Of a DNA stretch of 64,000 nt, positions 9,289-19,987 are shown one piece after another. The stretch comes from Mesostigma viride (lineage: Eukaryota; Streptophyta; Mesostigmatophyceae; Mesostigmatales; Mesostigmataceae), in NCBI GenBank assembly GCA_009746045.1, contig RPFO01000026.1, positions 2,916,676-2,980,675 of the forward strand, given 5' to 3'. A program made the position numbers and the translations under genes. The notes under the pieces were generated by a model that saw only the letters and a program-made list of their open reading frames with translations, had not been told where the DNA came from and made no database searches. The stretch's first letter is position 1. Each line of letters starts with the position of its first letter.

Positions 9289-10172
9289 ATGTCGAACGAG
9301 GCAAGACTGAATCTCCTGATACAGCAAGCGGCCACCATGCTCAGAAGGAAAACCCTAGCACCCCACGAACGCGCCATACTGGAAACGCAATTGACGGAAT
9401 CCCGCGCCGCCCTCGCCGATATGAAGAAGGAGGCCAGCAGCGCGGTCAAGCGGGTACCTGCAGCGCAGGCACCATCAGTAAAGCGAGAACCAGCAGTGCG
9501 GTCAGTAAAACGAGAACTGTTTCCTGCGACGCCGGCACCAGACTTGTCGCGCCGACCTGGACAGACAGCCCAGGTAGTAGACGAGGACAAAGTACACCGC
9601 ATCCTGGCCGCGATCCAAGAGGCGCAGGCCAACGGGTTGCCGTCGGCGGGGCTGGAGGCTCGGCTAAACAAAGCCCTGTCCCTGCTCGATCGGGGAACCG
9701 GGGAAGACGCGCCGGTCCCGCCGCCGAAGCGCTCCAGGGCAGAACCCCCGCCGCCGCCGCGGGCCTCCGGTGCGTCCCATGCTGGCAAGGCGCCTGCCGC
9801 CCGTGTACGATACACCGGCCCCGCGTTCGCCCCCTGGTCCCTTTCCCCCCCCCCTCTATTCCTAAACCGTCACAAGCGGGTCCCTCTGACCTACCTGAGA
9901 GGAATCGGATGATGCAAGCACTCGAGGAGCGCCGTCTGTTGTCGTATGAACCCCGAACTCCCGATTCAGAGGCGCGAATCCGGGTATTGGACAAAAAGAT
10001 AGAAGACTTACTTTACCCTCCCCCAAGCTTCCCCGGCCCTTCACGAGGCCCGTGGGAGGATCAACTCAGGAAGAAACAGAAGTGGGTCGACCCAGAGGAC
10101 TACGAGGCGTTTGCCAGCAGGCACAGGCCGCCCCCGCTCGGGGGCGCGGACAACCCCATCGTGCTGGACTGA
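9289..10172 (+). pseudogene. Pro-rich, largely disordered protein, one frameshift
   Basis: Two frames join at a run of 10 C (9845-9854) into about 294 codons. The N-terminal 50 residues form a helix (ARLNLLIQQAATMLRRKTL, then ERAILETQLTES). A degenerate AVKRExxAV repeat follows, then a second helix (DKVHRILAAIQEAQANGL) and long Pro-rich linkers, ending in RPPPLGGADNPIVLD. The helix-linker pattern suggests a scaffold or DNA-associated virion protein, but no family is recognised. It is convergent with, and directly abuts, the next gene. Confidence 0.55.
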
Positions 10173-10394
10173 TCACGTCCTCCGCCTCGTCGACCCTCCG
10201 CTGCGACTCCGCCCGCCCCTCGACTTCCTGCCGGCCGCCATGACCGAGGCCAGCGCCGCCTCCTGGACCCGCCGCTGGCCCCACAGCCGGAGCTGCCCCT
10301 TGCGCAAACAGTACGCCTGCGTGCCGTACTTCGTCCCTGAGGGCGGAGGCGCTTTCATACCGCAGTACAAACGCAATGGTGATGTCGTAGGCAT
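10173..10394 (-). CDS. Small basic virus-like protein
   Basis: 73 codons from ATG 10394, ending exactly where the convergent neighbour ends. The middle (KYGTQAYCLRKGQLRLWGQ) is followed by a helix and an Arg/Ser/Gly-rich tail (KSRGGRSRSGGSTRRRT) typical of nucleic-acid-binding tails. An overlapping frame on the same strand is longer but lower in quality. Function unknown. Confidence 0.45.
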   Translation of the reverse strand: MPTTSPLRLYCGMKAPPPSGTKYGTQAYCLRKGQLRLWGQRRVQEAALASVMAAGRKSRGGRSRSGGSTRRRT

Positions 10395-10441
10395 CAAACA
10401 CAATACACGCGCGCGAAAAAAATTACGAATCCGCTACATAA

Positions 10442-11769
10442 CTAGAACGACATCTGGCTCTCGCTGATGACGGACGCGGTGGCGGACCCGATGGCGCCCA
10501 TGCTGTTGCTGGACGTGATCGTGTTGGGAGCGGGGTTCACGCCCACCCACCCGTTGCCGCCAGAACCACGCACCTTCACCAGCTGCAGCCCCTCGTTGTT
10601 AGAGATGCGGAACCCGTACGTCACCGTCTGGCTGCCCGCGTACATCTCCCGCCACCCGTACAGCATCGTGGTGGACGAGGTCAGCGCCTGGCCGGACACG
10701 AATCGCACGTCATCGTACCACACGGACCATCCCAGGGACCCCGCGTACAGCCTCAAAGTGGCGCTGCCGATCGCGATGTCGCTGGTGCTGGAGCTGCCGA
10801 TCAGCTCGCCGTCCTTGTACACCTTGAAAGAGGACCCCTCGTTCGTGATGGCGAGATGGAACGGTTGGTCGCCCACCGTCGCCGAGGTCACGACGCGGGT
10901 CATCCCATCGTAAAATTCCAGGCGACCGTCGTTACGCACCCTCACGTCGGTGAACCCGTACTCCAGTAGGTCTTTGTAACCGCCCGTCGGGGTGGACATG
11001 TCTTGTTGGGGGAACACCTTCAGCATGAGGGTGAACGTTCCGATGGGCATGCCGCTCACGGACGAACTGGTGCCGCTTCCCACCTTCAGCACGCCGTCCG
11101 CCACCGTCACGCCCCCGCCAGTAGTGAAGGATTTCGCGGGCGTTCCGACCGTGCTGTCCGCCGACCCAGTGAACTCCCACCGATACGTGTCAGCACCGCT
11201 TGCGAGCGAGGCGAGCGAGACGTTGGTGCCGGGCGCCTCGCGGTCGGCGGCGGTGATGGTGCGAGAGAGCAGCAGCTGCCCTCCCTCCAGGTGCCAGTAG
11301 GAGCCGGTGTGGTCGCCCTTGTCCTGCGAGGCCTCGGCGGCGCCCATGTGCCAGGTGAGGGCGCGGTTGCCAAAGGAGGCGCTGCCGTCCACGAACAGGC
11401 CGGCGTTTTCGGAGCCCGCGTTCGACGCGACACCGTTCTTACTGGCCGTCACATTGTCCACGTAATAGTTATCGCCGCCGTATTGCAAGCCCACATTGCC
11501 AACAACAATGACGGAGGGGGCGGACAGGAAGCAAGTACCGAGAGAAAGAGAAGGGCTGCCGGAGAACGTGACGGGAATGGACGCGCCCCCGTTCTTGGTG
11601 AACGAGAGAGATACCGACACCCCCCCACCCGACGCGGTGAACGACATAGAGAGGACGTAATTGGTGACCGTGTTAAACCAATTGACCGCGTCGGACGTGA
11701 AAGATGTAACCGTCCCAGCAGCATTACGGGTCTCGACCTTCATCGCTCCTCCAGTGGCGGTGTATAGCC
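10442..11769 (-). pseudogene. Fibre B, C-terminal half (LamG-like tip)
   Basis: This is the 3' half of a fibre gene whose 5' half is at 18017-19446. It carries a block near-identical in pattern to fibre A (TWHMGAAEASQDKGDHTGSYW) and a LamG-like tip with KVYKDGELIGSSSTS and SVWYDDVRFVSGQALT. The frame is open from the transposon junction through the internal ATG at 11743 to the stop at 10442. A truncated protein could start at 11743, but it would lack the shaft. It is separated from its 5' half by a 6.2-kb DNA transposon; see the findings for the frame test. Confidence 0.8.
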
Positions 11770-11797
11770 TACAGGGTCAGCTCACTTCCTTAGTGAT

Positions 11798-12090
11798 TTC
11801 ACTAATTCGGTAGATTAGTGATTCGATTTCACTAACGATTCGAGATTGCGATCCCGGGTCCGATCGGATACTCGTACTAATCTGCCGAATTTGGGGGGTT
11901 TCGACTTCGTTGACTTCAGTCAGACCCGAGTCATTAGTGGAAGTAACGTACTAACGATTCGCATGATTAGCACATTGAATGATGTCAGACTAACGAGCCG
12001 AATTCATTGTACTAATGAAGCGAATTCACACTAAAGAAGCGATTCTGGCACTAACGAAGCGATTTCTGGCACTAACGAAGCGAACTCCAG
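11798..12090. repeat. Left subterminal repeats of the TA transposon
   Basis: Many copies of ACTAA(C/T) followed by GAAGCGA or a GATTCG-type sequence, for example GGCACTAACGAAGCGA twice near 12037-12075. Similar copies lie inside the right end (17830-17975). Such arrays are usual transposase-binding sites. Confidence 0.6.
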
Positions 12091-12099
12091 CGTCGCTAC

Positions 12100-15000
12100 T
12101 GTAGCCTACATGCGTCCTTTCGTGCTGCGTGCAGCGATGGCCACCGCGAGCGAGTCCTTTTAAGGGGACAGGACATGCCCGAATTTCTTGGCGCCGAAAA
12201 ATTCGCCGTCCGAGGTGCCGTCCCTACTCTGAAAAGTGGGTGCACGGTGCGCGCACCCCTAGCGGAAGTGGCCATGGCGACTGCGTTCAGGCGAAATTAC
12301 CACAATAGGGCAAGCGAAATGCACAATATTTACTCGAATGTTAAAGACGATGATTTTATGATGTTGGTTTGTGGCGGAAATCAGCTGGTTTACAATATCG
12401 CTGATGTTTTTATATGCCATCGGCATGGGGGGTAATCTGAATTTTTTGGTCGCGCGGAATGAAATAGAATTCATGATAGCGGCAGTAAAATCGTGGTTTT
12501 GGTGGTTGTTCTGACCGTGAAGCAGGCATTAATATCGGCAGCATCGAATTCTTAACCGAGCGGGTGCTTTTTGCCACATTTTTGGCCATTATCGGTAAGT
12601 AATTGTTCAGGCCTGCACAGTGCGTGTCTGACCTGTCCATGGAAGAACGCCTGTTGTTGCGCGCCTGGGCTAGGGATTTCCGAGGGCAAGGTACAGATTT
12701 GTCGTGAATGTTATCTGCTATCAGTGCTTTCTTCTATGAGCTCATCGTTCGAAGGTTTTTGCGTTCTTTTTGGGCAGTTTCCGCCAGCTAGCTCGCCGTG
12801 GCTTGCCGTTGTGTTGTCGAATACCTGGCAGCTTTAGATTGTTTTCGTTGATTTTGTGGTCAGGGCCGCTTCAGTCGCAGCCTATAGCTTCTCGGGAAGG
12901 TTTAAGGCATTTCATGAAACGTGTTCTGGCAAGGATGTTGTGTGTATGGACGCTTCTTGTTGTGTGAGAGTGACGCACCCTCTCTTCGCAGCGGCATCAC
13001 AGCGCTCTTGCGCTGAAGGGCCGCCAATGGTTTCGTTGCATTTTATCGTGCAGGGATGGAAGTGTTATGGTGATGATAATATGGAGATATTGCATTTGTG
13101 TGACTCCATGTAGATAGCTGCCACTAATAGTTTATTTGAGCTTTCCCTTGTTATGATGATGTGACAAGACTACGATGTGCTGAGCCAACCATGGTTGACA
13201 TGGTTGGCTGCATGCAAGCTATGCATACCATGATCCTACTTGGTTCCTTGCCCTCCATAGTCCTGCTTGTTGCCCATGCCGGTTAGGGCAGTTTAGGAAG
13301 TGTTATAGTGTTGATGTGCTTGGTTGGCATCAACCTTACACTCTAACATGGGAGAAACATAGAAAATGCTGGTTAGGCATGTTAGTGCTACCATCATTAT
13401 TGCTATGCACATAGATACAAGGCTGGCCACGCTCGAGGGTGGTGAAGGCGTATGAGGTGCGTGGCCACCCCATTGTACTTTCTAAACATATTCAGCATGG
13501 TTTTGGTGTCTCCTTGATATTCAGCATGGTTTTGGTGCATGTTGGATGGCATATGAAGTGTCATTGTGCTTACCTGCTTACTTAGTGGTCCTTAGCGCCT
13601 TGTCAGGTGGTCACATATGAAGCCCATCAACCTGAGCAGTTCTTGTCACAATGACCCCCAACCTTGAGCATGCGTTGTTGTCAGCATGCAAGAACTAACT
13701 ATATGTGCTTTGGTCAGTTTGCAGATGTCTTTGATGAAGGAGGTGCTAGTGTGGCTAAATGGTTACTAAAACCTCCTTGTACCGTCTTCGTGGGTGGCCG
13801 TCTTGGAATGGTGGTAACTTAAGCAGTTCTTGTCAGAATGGCGTCAAACCTTTAACATAGGAGGTACCATATGTGCAGAGGATGGTAGCATGTGGTTTGG
13901 CCAGTTTTCACATGGCTTGGATGGGTAAAGATGTGTTAGTGTGGTTGAATACTAGCTAAAACCTCCGTGCAACTGCATGTGCAGGTTTTATGACGGGGAA
14001 ATCACAGTCCTGGTCGATCAGACGAAGGATAAATACCTCAAGTCTTGGGTCGTGTACGCGTAAAACCCCTTTTCAAGCTCCTTCACGCATTTGGTGGTCT
14101 CTTACGCTCCCCCCCCCCCTCAACATGAGACTGTCCTTCATGCAGGACTTGACGGGTTTGTAAGGATTTGACTTTCAAACGGAGGTGCATGTCTTATTCA
14201 CCAACATACGTCATTCAGAATTACGCACCCTGGAGACAAAATACATGAGCTGGTGCCTGCATGGCCGAATGTTGTGCACTCCCCTTGTATTATGCTGTGT
14301 AAGGGAATCAAGCAATTTAATTGACATGGGCTGCACATGCTAAGACCAAGGTAACACACATATATGGCCCAATATATCAAGGAGACAACCCAATATATGT
14401 CTTGATATATGTCCCAATGATTGATATATCAAAGAGACAACCAGCGCAGGCCAGAAATCGGGAGAATCCGGACCATGGTAGCTCGAGCCTGCCGTTATCT
14501 TTTCCGCGTTTTCGAGTCGTTCAGGATGATGAAGATGAATGGTGATGGAAATGTGTATCCTTGTGCATTGAAATTATGACTGGCTTACGTGTGGAGCGAC
14601 TAGATGACCTAGACGGTGGGGCCGGAAACAGCATGCTTGATCAGGGCGTGTGTTTCTAGCCTAACTGGCCGGGAGTGTCTAGTGGTGAGCACCATTGCTG
14701 CGATCGCTCTCCCACCATTTACGAGGAAATACCCGCAAATGGATATGTCCCAATGAATGAAGGTTCCTTTATTGGTACCCGCATGACTTAGTCTACGTGA
14801 TAATCAATTTATTAGTTAATTAATTTGTCCCAGTGATGATAAAAGTGTGACATTGTTATCCATTCCCACACAAGGCGTCCCCCTGCCCCTTATTCTCTTT
14901 GTGTAACGGCGTAAGATAGGGATAGAAAGCACGATGCTTACTGTGCTCAATGTCTTCCCAACGGCAGCATCCTTCTACATTAATTAATTAATTAATAGAC

Positions 15001-15320
15001 ACGTGACTGCGTTCTTATACATATATTAATTAATTTACCATTGCCACAGTCTATTAATTAATTAATTACCATTGCCACAGTGCCGTTACCATTGCCACTA
15101 TTTGTATATCAAAGAGAAAACCAGATTACTTGTATTAATTGATTTGTCAAGGAGAAAACCATCTACCTACATAGTTAATCAATTAGTTAATTAAACCTAC
15201 CTAGTTAATCAATTAGTAAATTAAACGTAGCTATTTATCAACCGGCGGTAGTCATGCGTCCAACGGATTTCAGAATGGTGTTTGACATGAATCACGGCCC
15301 ACGGGCTTGAAAGTGTCTTC
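12100..15320. other. Transposon interior without a recognised gene
   Basis: Frames here are short and AT-influenced. I see no domain. There are scattered TTAATTAA runs near 14980-15200. A stretch near 14422-14458 (ATATCAAAGAGACAACCAGC and following bases) recurs near 47848-47880. Confidence 0.4.
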
Positions 15321-15329
15321 AATGGTACC

Positions 15330-15570
15330 TTCAAAGAACAGCTAGTAGAGGACATGGGGGGCCTAGGCCTCTCCGTGATTTGGAACAAGATGATGGACAA
15401 GGCCAAGTGGGCCCAGGTCATAGAGGACAACGAACCCCCTCCCGTGGGGAAGCGCCCGCGTTTGCAAACATGTGGGAAGCGCGCTAGACAATTCGTCCAT
15501 CCATCCATCCATCGGGGTTAATGCTCCGTGACTCCCCAACGGGAGCACGAGTCTAATTAATTAATTAATT
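15330..15570 (+). mobile_element. 5'-truncated LINE fragment
   Basis: This matches, in opposite orientation, the 3' end of the LINE at 37467-40406. It includes the last ORF2 codons (EDMGGLGLSVIW, then KWAQVIEDNEPPP) and the 3' segment CCGTGACTCCCCAACGGGAG, and ends in (TTAA)n. The 9-bp duplication AATGGTACC flanks it at 15321-15329 and 15571-15579, so it is an independent insertion into the TA transposon. Confidence 0.8.
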
Positions 15571-15744
15571 AATGGTACCAAAGTGGGGATCCATACCTAG
15601 GTCCTCAAAATTGACTTAGTTTGGCATGGTGTTTGGCTAATGGTGTTTGGCAGGAATGGTGTTTGGCTAATGATAGTAAATAGCACACCTTATTTTGTTA
15701 ACAGGAATGGTGTTTGGCTAATGATAATAAATAGCATACCTTAT

Positions 15745-15745
<1 letters not shown>

Positions 15746-15809
<64 letters not shown>
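15746..15809. repeat. (CA)n microsatellite
   Basis: About 60 bases of uninterrupted CA dinucleotides inside the transposon. Confidence 0.95.
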
Positions 15810-15810
<1 letters not shown>

Positions 15811-15903
15811 CCACACACAATGCACCAAATTGGTGCATTAGGTATTAGGTATTATACCCACACCCACCCGAACACGTGCCCACCCACCCAGGCATACACG
15901 CAC

Positions 15904-15906
15904 ACA

Positions 15907-15998
<92 letters not shown>

Positions 15999-16002
15999 CG
16001 GA

Positions 16003-16034
<32 letters not shown>

Positions 16035-16038
16035 CGGA

Positions 16039-16085
<47 letters not shown>
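15904..16085. repeat. (ACGC)n microsatellite
   Basis: About 180 bases of the tetranucleotide ACGC with two ACGG variants. Long open frames across it are artefacts of the repeat. Confidence 0.95.
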
Positions 16086-16086
<1 letters not shown>

Positions 16087-16094
16087 GTCCATGC

Positions 16095-16688
16095 CCTCCC
16101 TTCCTCCCTCCCTCCCTCCCTCCCTCCCTCCCTCCCTCCCTCCTCCCTCCCTCCCTCCCTCCCTCCCTCCCTCCCTCCTCCCTCCTCCCTCCCTCCCTCC
16201 CTCCTCCCTCCCTCCCTCCCTCCCTCCCTCCTCCCTCCTCCCTCCCTCCCTCCCTCCCTCCCTCCCTCCTCCTCCCTCCCTCCCTCCCTCCCTCCTCCCT
16301 CCCTCCCTCCCTCCCTCCTCCTCCTCCCTCCTCCCTCCCTCCCTCCTCCTCCCTCCCTCCCTCCCTCCCTCCCTCCTCCCTCCTCCCTCCCTCCCTCCCT
16401 CCCTCCTCCCTCCTCCCTCCTCCCTCCCTCCCTCCTCCCTCCCTCCTCCCTCCCTCCCTCCCTCCCTCCTCCCTCCCTCCCTCCCTCCCTCCCTCCCTCC
16501 CTCCCTCCCTCCTCCTCCCTCCTCCTCCCCCTCCCTCCCTCCCTCCTCCCTCCCTCCCTCCCTCCCTCCCTCCCTCCCTCCCTCCCTCCCTCCCTCCTCC
16601 CTCCCTCCCTCCCTCCCTCCCTCCCTCCCTCCCTCCCTCCCTCCCTCCCTCCCTCCCTCCCTCCCTCCCTCCCTCCCTCCCTCCCTCC
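16095..16688. repeat. (TCCC)n/(TCC)n pyrimidine tract
   Basis: Nearly 600 bases with pyrimidines only on the plus strand, made of TCCC units with irregular TCC interruptions. Such tracts can form triplex DNA. The open frames on both strands (Ser-Leu-Pro or Gly-Arg-Glu repeats) are not genes. Confidence 0.95.
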
Positions 16689-17414
16689 CCACCACACCAT
16701 CCAAGGCTGCCTGCCTCCTGTGTGTCTTCCAGGTCCAGACCAGCCTGACCTGGTAGTGTCGTCAGCTTGCGAGCGTTCCCACGTGCCTACCTATGTGGCT
16801 GGCAACATGCGTAAACCCATTCATGCATGCGTGCATGCACGCATGCGACCATATTTGAACATATCTGTCCAGGCCTGCCAAAACATGACCATGCAAAGAT
16901 ACACGCAAACTAGCGTACCAGCGGCAAGCATGTGTGCAAATATGAACTGTTCGCCTGCCCCTCTGCCTGCACTTCATCCTGCCTGTCAGTATGTCTGCCG
17001 ACACAGGATGCAGGAGGGAGGCCGCCTTCCACAGGCTAATCCCACCAAGGAAATGAAATAAAGCGCATAAAAGCAAAGCAACCAACAGCAAGAGGCAAAA
17101 GGTTACATAGATGAATGCCACATGCAAGACGTATGGACAACATGACACTCAAGGCGCCATAATACCCTGAGCATCCATAACATTGACGCAGTCAGGTGCG
17201 GCAATTATCAATGCAGGTGTTTGCGGCCGTCGAATCCACGGCAGCGGTGCCAGACGGAAGGACAGCACACATCCTAGGTCCCGCAAAGAATTTCTTCAGC
17301 GGCCACCGACAGCACCGGAAAATAAAATTCCAGCAAGAAACGCAACAAACAATAACCAACCCTGACTAGACCTCCATTTTCAACCACCCTATCACCCTAA
17401 ACCAGAACTGCGGC

Positions 17415-17810
17415 TCACCAGATGCTCCGGAGGTCAAGCAGTATCCGGTTTTCACTTACGCACGTTTCCGCAGTATTCTCACGGCATTCCCACCGGCAGC
17501 TACCTCGGTCCGCCCCAAAAATGCTGTACGATGGAGCCCATGGATGTATCCCGCATTCGACGCCTTTTTGAAGTGATCGCGTCACGTAGGCAGCTGTAGG
17601 CACACGATTCACACGATTCCGGATAGCCCAGTTTTTCATTCTTTGATCATCGCAATCGGTCGCTATATGCATGACTCCAACCTCAGCGTGGAGCGATGAA
17701 GACTGAGAAATGTAGCAATTATACACATAAGCACGAGATTTTTCACAGATTTCTTTCTGAAACGATTGTTTTCGCAGCAAGAATGGGAAATGCCGTCTCC
17801 ATAGCTCCAC
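17415..17810 (-). CDS. ORF of unknown function near the transposon's right end
   Basis: 131 codons with a mixed, protein-like composition, including several Cys and aromatic residues. No domain is recognised and there is no neighbour support. It could be a leftover exon of a transposase or a chance ORF. Confidence 0.2.
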   Translation of the reverse strand: MELWRRHFPFLLRKQSFQKEICEKSRAYVYNCYISQSSSLHAEVGVMHIATDCDDQRMKNWAIRNRVNRVPTAAYVTRSLQKGVECGIHPWAPSYSIFGADRGSCRWECRENTAETCVSENRILLDLRSIW

Positions 17811-18016
17811 GAGCTGACGACCTCGCCATCATACTAATGAAGTGAGTTGCATGTACTAATTATTCGCGTCGTTAGTGCTTTCGGATCGGATTTGGTCGGG
17901 TACGATTTGTCACTAATCAGTATCCGATCAGATTTCTCGGGTAAACCGTACTAATGAACCGAATTTTGTCACTAATTGAGGTGCCGAAATCACTAAGGAA
18001 GTGAGCTGACCCTGTA

Positions 18017-19446
18017 AAGTACGGGTATGGCGCGACAGTCGTCTGCTCGATACCGAAGAAGTTGTAATTGTTAAGAAGGAGGCCCGCAAGGGTATATTTG
18101 GCGCTGAGTTCAATGTTGTTTTGGCTGAAGTCCAGCAGGTCGGTGGGGATGGGCGTGTTGACGGTGTTGTAGAAGAAGGAAACCCTGGCGTTTTGGTTAG
18201 ATCCAGCCTGCATGGTCACACCACCGTTCGCGATGTTGGCGCCTTGACCGCATTGGGCATAAATCCCGTTGCTGATCGTGTTTGCCACCGTCGATGCGCT
18301 GCCTGTCGTGGTAAAGGGAAAGTCCATAACGCTCTCGAACACCGTCTGCTTACCCAGGTTGACCGCCTTGTCAGCGATCTCCAGCTTCCCACTGGCGTTG
18401 GTGCTGTCGATCATGCCCGCCACACGCAGGTTGCCGCCCACCACCGTGTTGCCCGTGCTAGTAATACTGCTGGCGCCTGCAACCGCCCCCGACACCGTGA
18501 GCGCGCCCGTGACGGCCACCGTGCCGCTCGCGCTGGTCAGCTCCAGATTGCCCGCCGAGGTCGTCACCTTGCCGCTGCCGCCCGCAGTGCTGGTCAGGTA
18601 CAGGTCCTTCGCGATCGTGATAGCGGGCACCGAAGTCGTGCCGATGCTGCTGTTCGTCACGGCCAGACCGGCCACGTTCACCGTGTTGGTCGTCGAGCTG
18701 TTCGACGTCAAGCTAAGCACGCCGCTGCCGGTGGTGATGCTGTTAGTCTTCACCTTCACGTTGTCCACCCACACGGCCCCAGTGCCATTGGATGTCACGG
18801 TCAGGTCCGCGTTGGCCACGTTGTTGCTGATGCCCGAGGTCTTCACCTTCACGTTGTCCAGGAGCACGGAGCCGGTGCCGTTGCTGGCCAGGGTCAGGTT
18901 GCCGTTGCCCGTAGAGGTCGACACCGACGCGTCCGTCACCGTGACCCCGCCCACCTGGAGCGCGTTAGTGGAAGCGCCGCCCGAGCTCAGCGCCAGCGCG
19001 CCGGTGGAAGTGGTCACCGCGCCGCCCTTCACGCGCACGTTGTCCATCGCCACCGAACCCGTGCCGTTGGGGGAAAGCGTCAGGTTGGCGTTGGCGGTGA
19101 CCGGGGCGACGGAGGCGTCGGTGACCGTCACGCCGCCCACCTGGAGCGCGTTCGAGGCCGCGCCGCCAGAGCTCAGCGCCAGCGTCCCCGCCGACGTGGT
19201 CAGCGCGCGGCCGTCCAACAGGAGGTCGTCCACCTGCAGCGCGCCGTCGATCTGCGTGCTGCCGATCACCTTGAACCTCTTCAGGGCGTGCGCGCCGAGG
19301 CCCCCGTTGGGCTTCAGCACGATGCTGTCCAGGGACTTCAACTCCAGGTTCCGCACCGTCGCGTTGGGGTTGTCGTCGCCCACGATCGCCGTAGTGTACA
19401 CCTTGGACGAGCGCAGGTAGCTGAGGGTGTCGAGATTCATCGCCAT
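18017..19446 (-). pseudogene. Fibre B, N-terminal half (repeat shaft)
   Basis: From ATG 19446 (MAMNLDTLSYLRSSKVY) this reads about 477 codons to the transposon junction. The N-terminal SIVLKPNGGLGAHALKRF equals the fibre A start region. The shaft consists of repeats such as SSGGASTNALQVGGVTVTDA and VLLDNVKVKT with Thr/Ser/Asn-rich strands. Beyond the junction the frame runs about 30 codons into transposon sequence and stops. With the C-terminal half the original gene would be about 919 codons. The upstream TATAC motif is a weak promoter candidate. Confidence 0.8.
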
Positions 19447-19507
19447 CTCCGATCGAGCGTATACCTATGGCTGAGATTACTTTTTTGTCCGCCTCGATCC
19501 TAGCCGC

Positions 19508-19858
19508 CTACAGTGCGCGATACAGGCTCGACGGCGGGAAGTGCTGTGATGTGGACGTATTGAGAGTCGATCGATGTTGTGTGAGACGATTAATTAGCTC
19601 TCGGATGTCATTTGCGTGGGCCTTATCAAGACGATCCCCCTCATACGCGAGGATCCGCGAGAGGTTGTCGAGCTGCATATCGACAACATTGGCATAGGGG
19701 CTGAACGGCGCATCCCACAACTTCCCGGGGTTCACCGCCTTCTTGGCGCGGACATCGTGTTGTCTGGGGCGGCGGTGGATCGCGCACCTGCCCTGACCCG
19801 GGCGGCACATGTTACGGCACCCCCGCCCCGACTGCGTTTTTCCTGTGCACTTTGCCAT
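19508..19858 (-). CDS. Small Cys/His protein (CxGxT...C..H type)
   Basis: 116 codons from ATG 19858. The N-terminal 30 residues contain KCTGKTQSGRGCRNMC, then GQGRCAIHRRP. This arrangement (Cys, Gly-Lys-Thr, Gly-x-x-Cys, Cys, Cys-x-x-His) resembles a small zinc-binding module seen in giant viruses and some bacteria. The remainder is a helical C-terminus (NLSRILAYEGDRLDKAHAND, then IRELINRL). The gene at 19988 on the other strand has a related N-terminus, so the two form a divergent paralogous pair. Function unknown; the metal site is inferred. Confidence 0.6.
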   Translation of the reverse strand: MAKCTGKTQSGRGCRNMCRPGQGRCAIHRRPRQHDVRAKKAVNPGKLWDAPFSPYANVVDMQLDNLSRILAYEGDRLDKAHANDIRELINRLTQHRSTLNTSTSQHFPPSSLYRAL

Positions 19859-19893
19859 CACTGTCGCGTCTCAAGTAATACCGAGATTTTTAA

Positions 19894-19941
19894 ATGCAGA
19901 CTCGCAGGGAGCTGGCTTTGGAAGCCGGCCGCACACCGTGA
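19894..19941 (+). pseudogene. 3' remnant of a deleted paralogue of the 19988 gene
   Basis: These 16 codons encode a C-terminal tail (RRELALEAGRTP, stop) almost identical to the tail of the gene at 19988-20683 (KELKQLALEAGLTP). The following about 45 bases also match the 3' flank of that gene. This is what a tandem duplication followed by loss of most of the first copy would leave. Confidence 0.65.
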
Positions 19942-19987
19942 CCGGCAGGACCGCGTGTTTTTTTCTATGAGACAGTTACGTGACATC

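Larger units (their letters stand above)
11772..18014. mobile_element. 6.2-kb DNA transposon with TA duplication, inserted in fibre B
   Basis: Both ends carry the same inverted terminal sequence, starting CAGGGTCAGCTCACTTCC and matching for about 29 bases. TA dinucleotides at 11770-11771 and 18015-18016 are the apparent target duplication. Just inside both ends are many short CACTAAT/CACTAAC-type repeats. The interior is AT-richer than the viral flanks and contains a LINE fragment and long microsatellites. I recognise no transposase, so it is probably non-autonomous or decayed. A TA duplication fits Tc1/mariner-like and some other superfamilies; the family is not decided. Confidence 0.8.

Noticed and set aside
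15838-16756. Long open frames with Pro-Ser-Leu or Gly-Arg-Glu repeats over the ACGC and TCCC arrays
   Set aside because: They are the translation of simple tetranucleotide repeats, open in several frames on both strands.
11772-18014. Reading the TA transposon as part of the viral genome
   Set aside because: It is AT-richer, has inverted ends and a TA duplication, carries a LINE fragment, and interrupts a gene in frame.
18121-19503. 460-codon plus-strand frame opposite fibre B
   Set aside because: Shadow frame; the minus strand has the coherent repeat protein and the fibre anchor motif.
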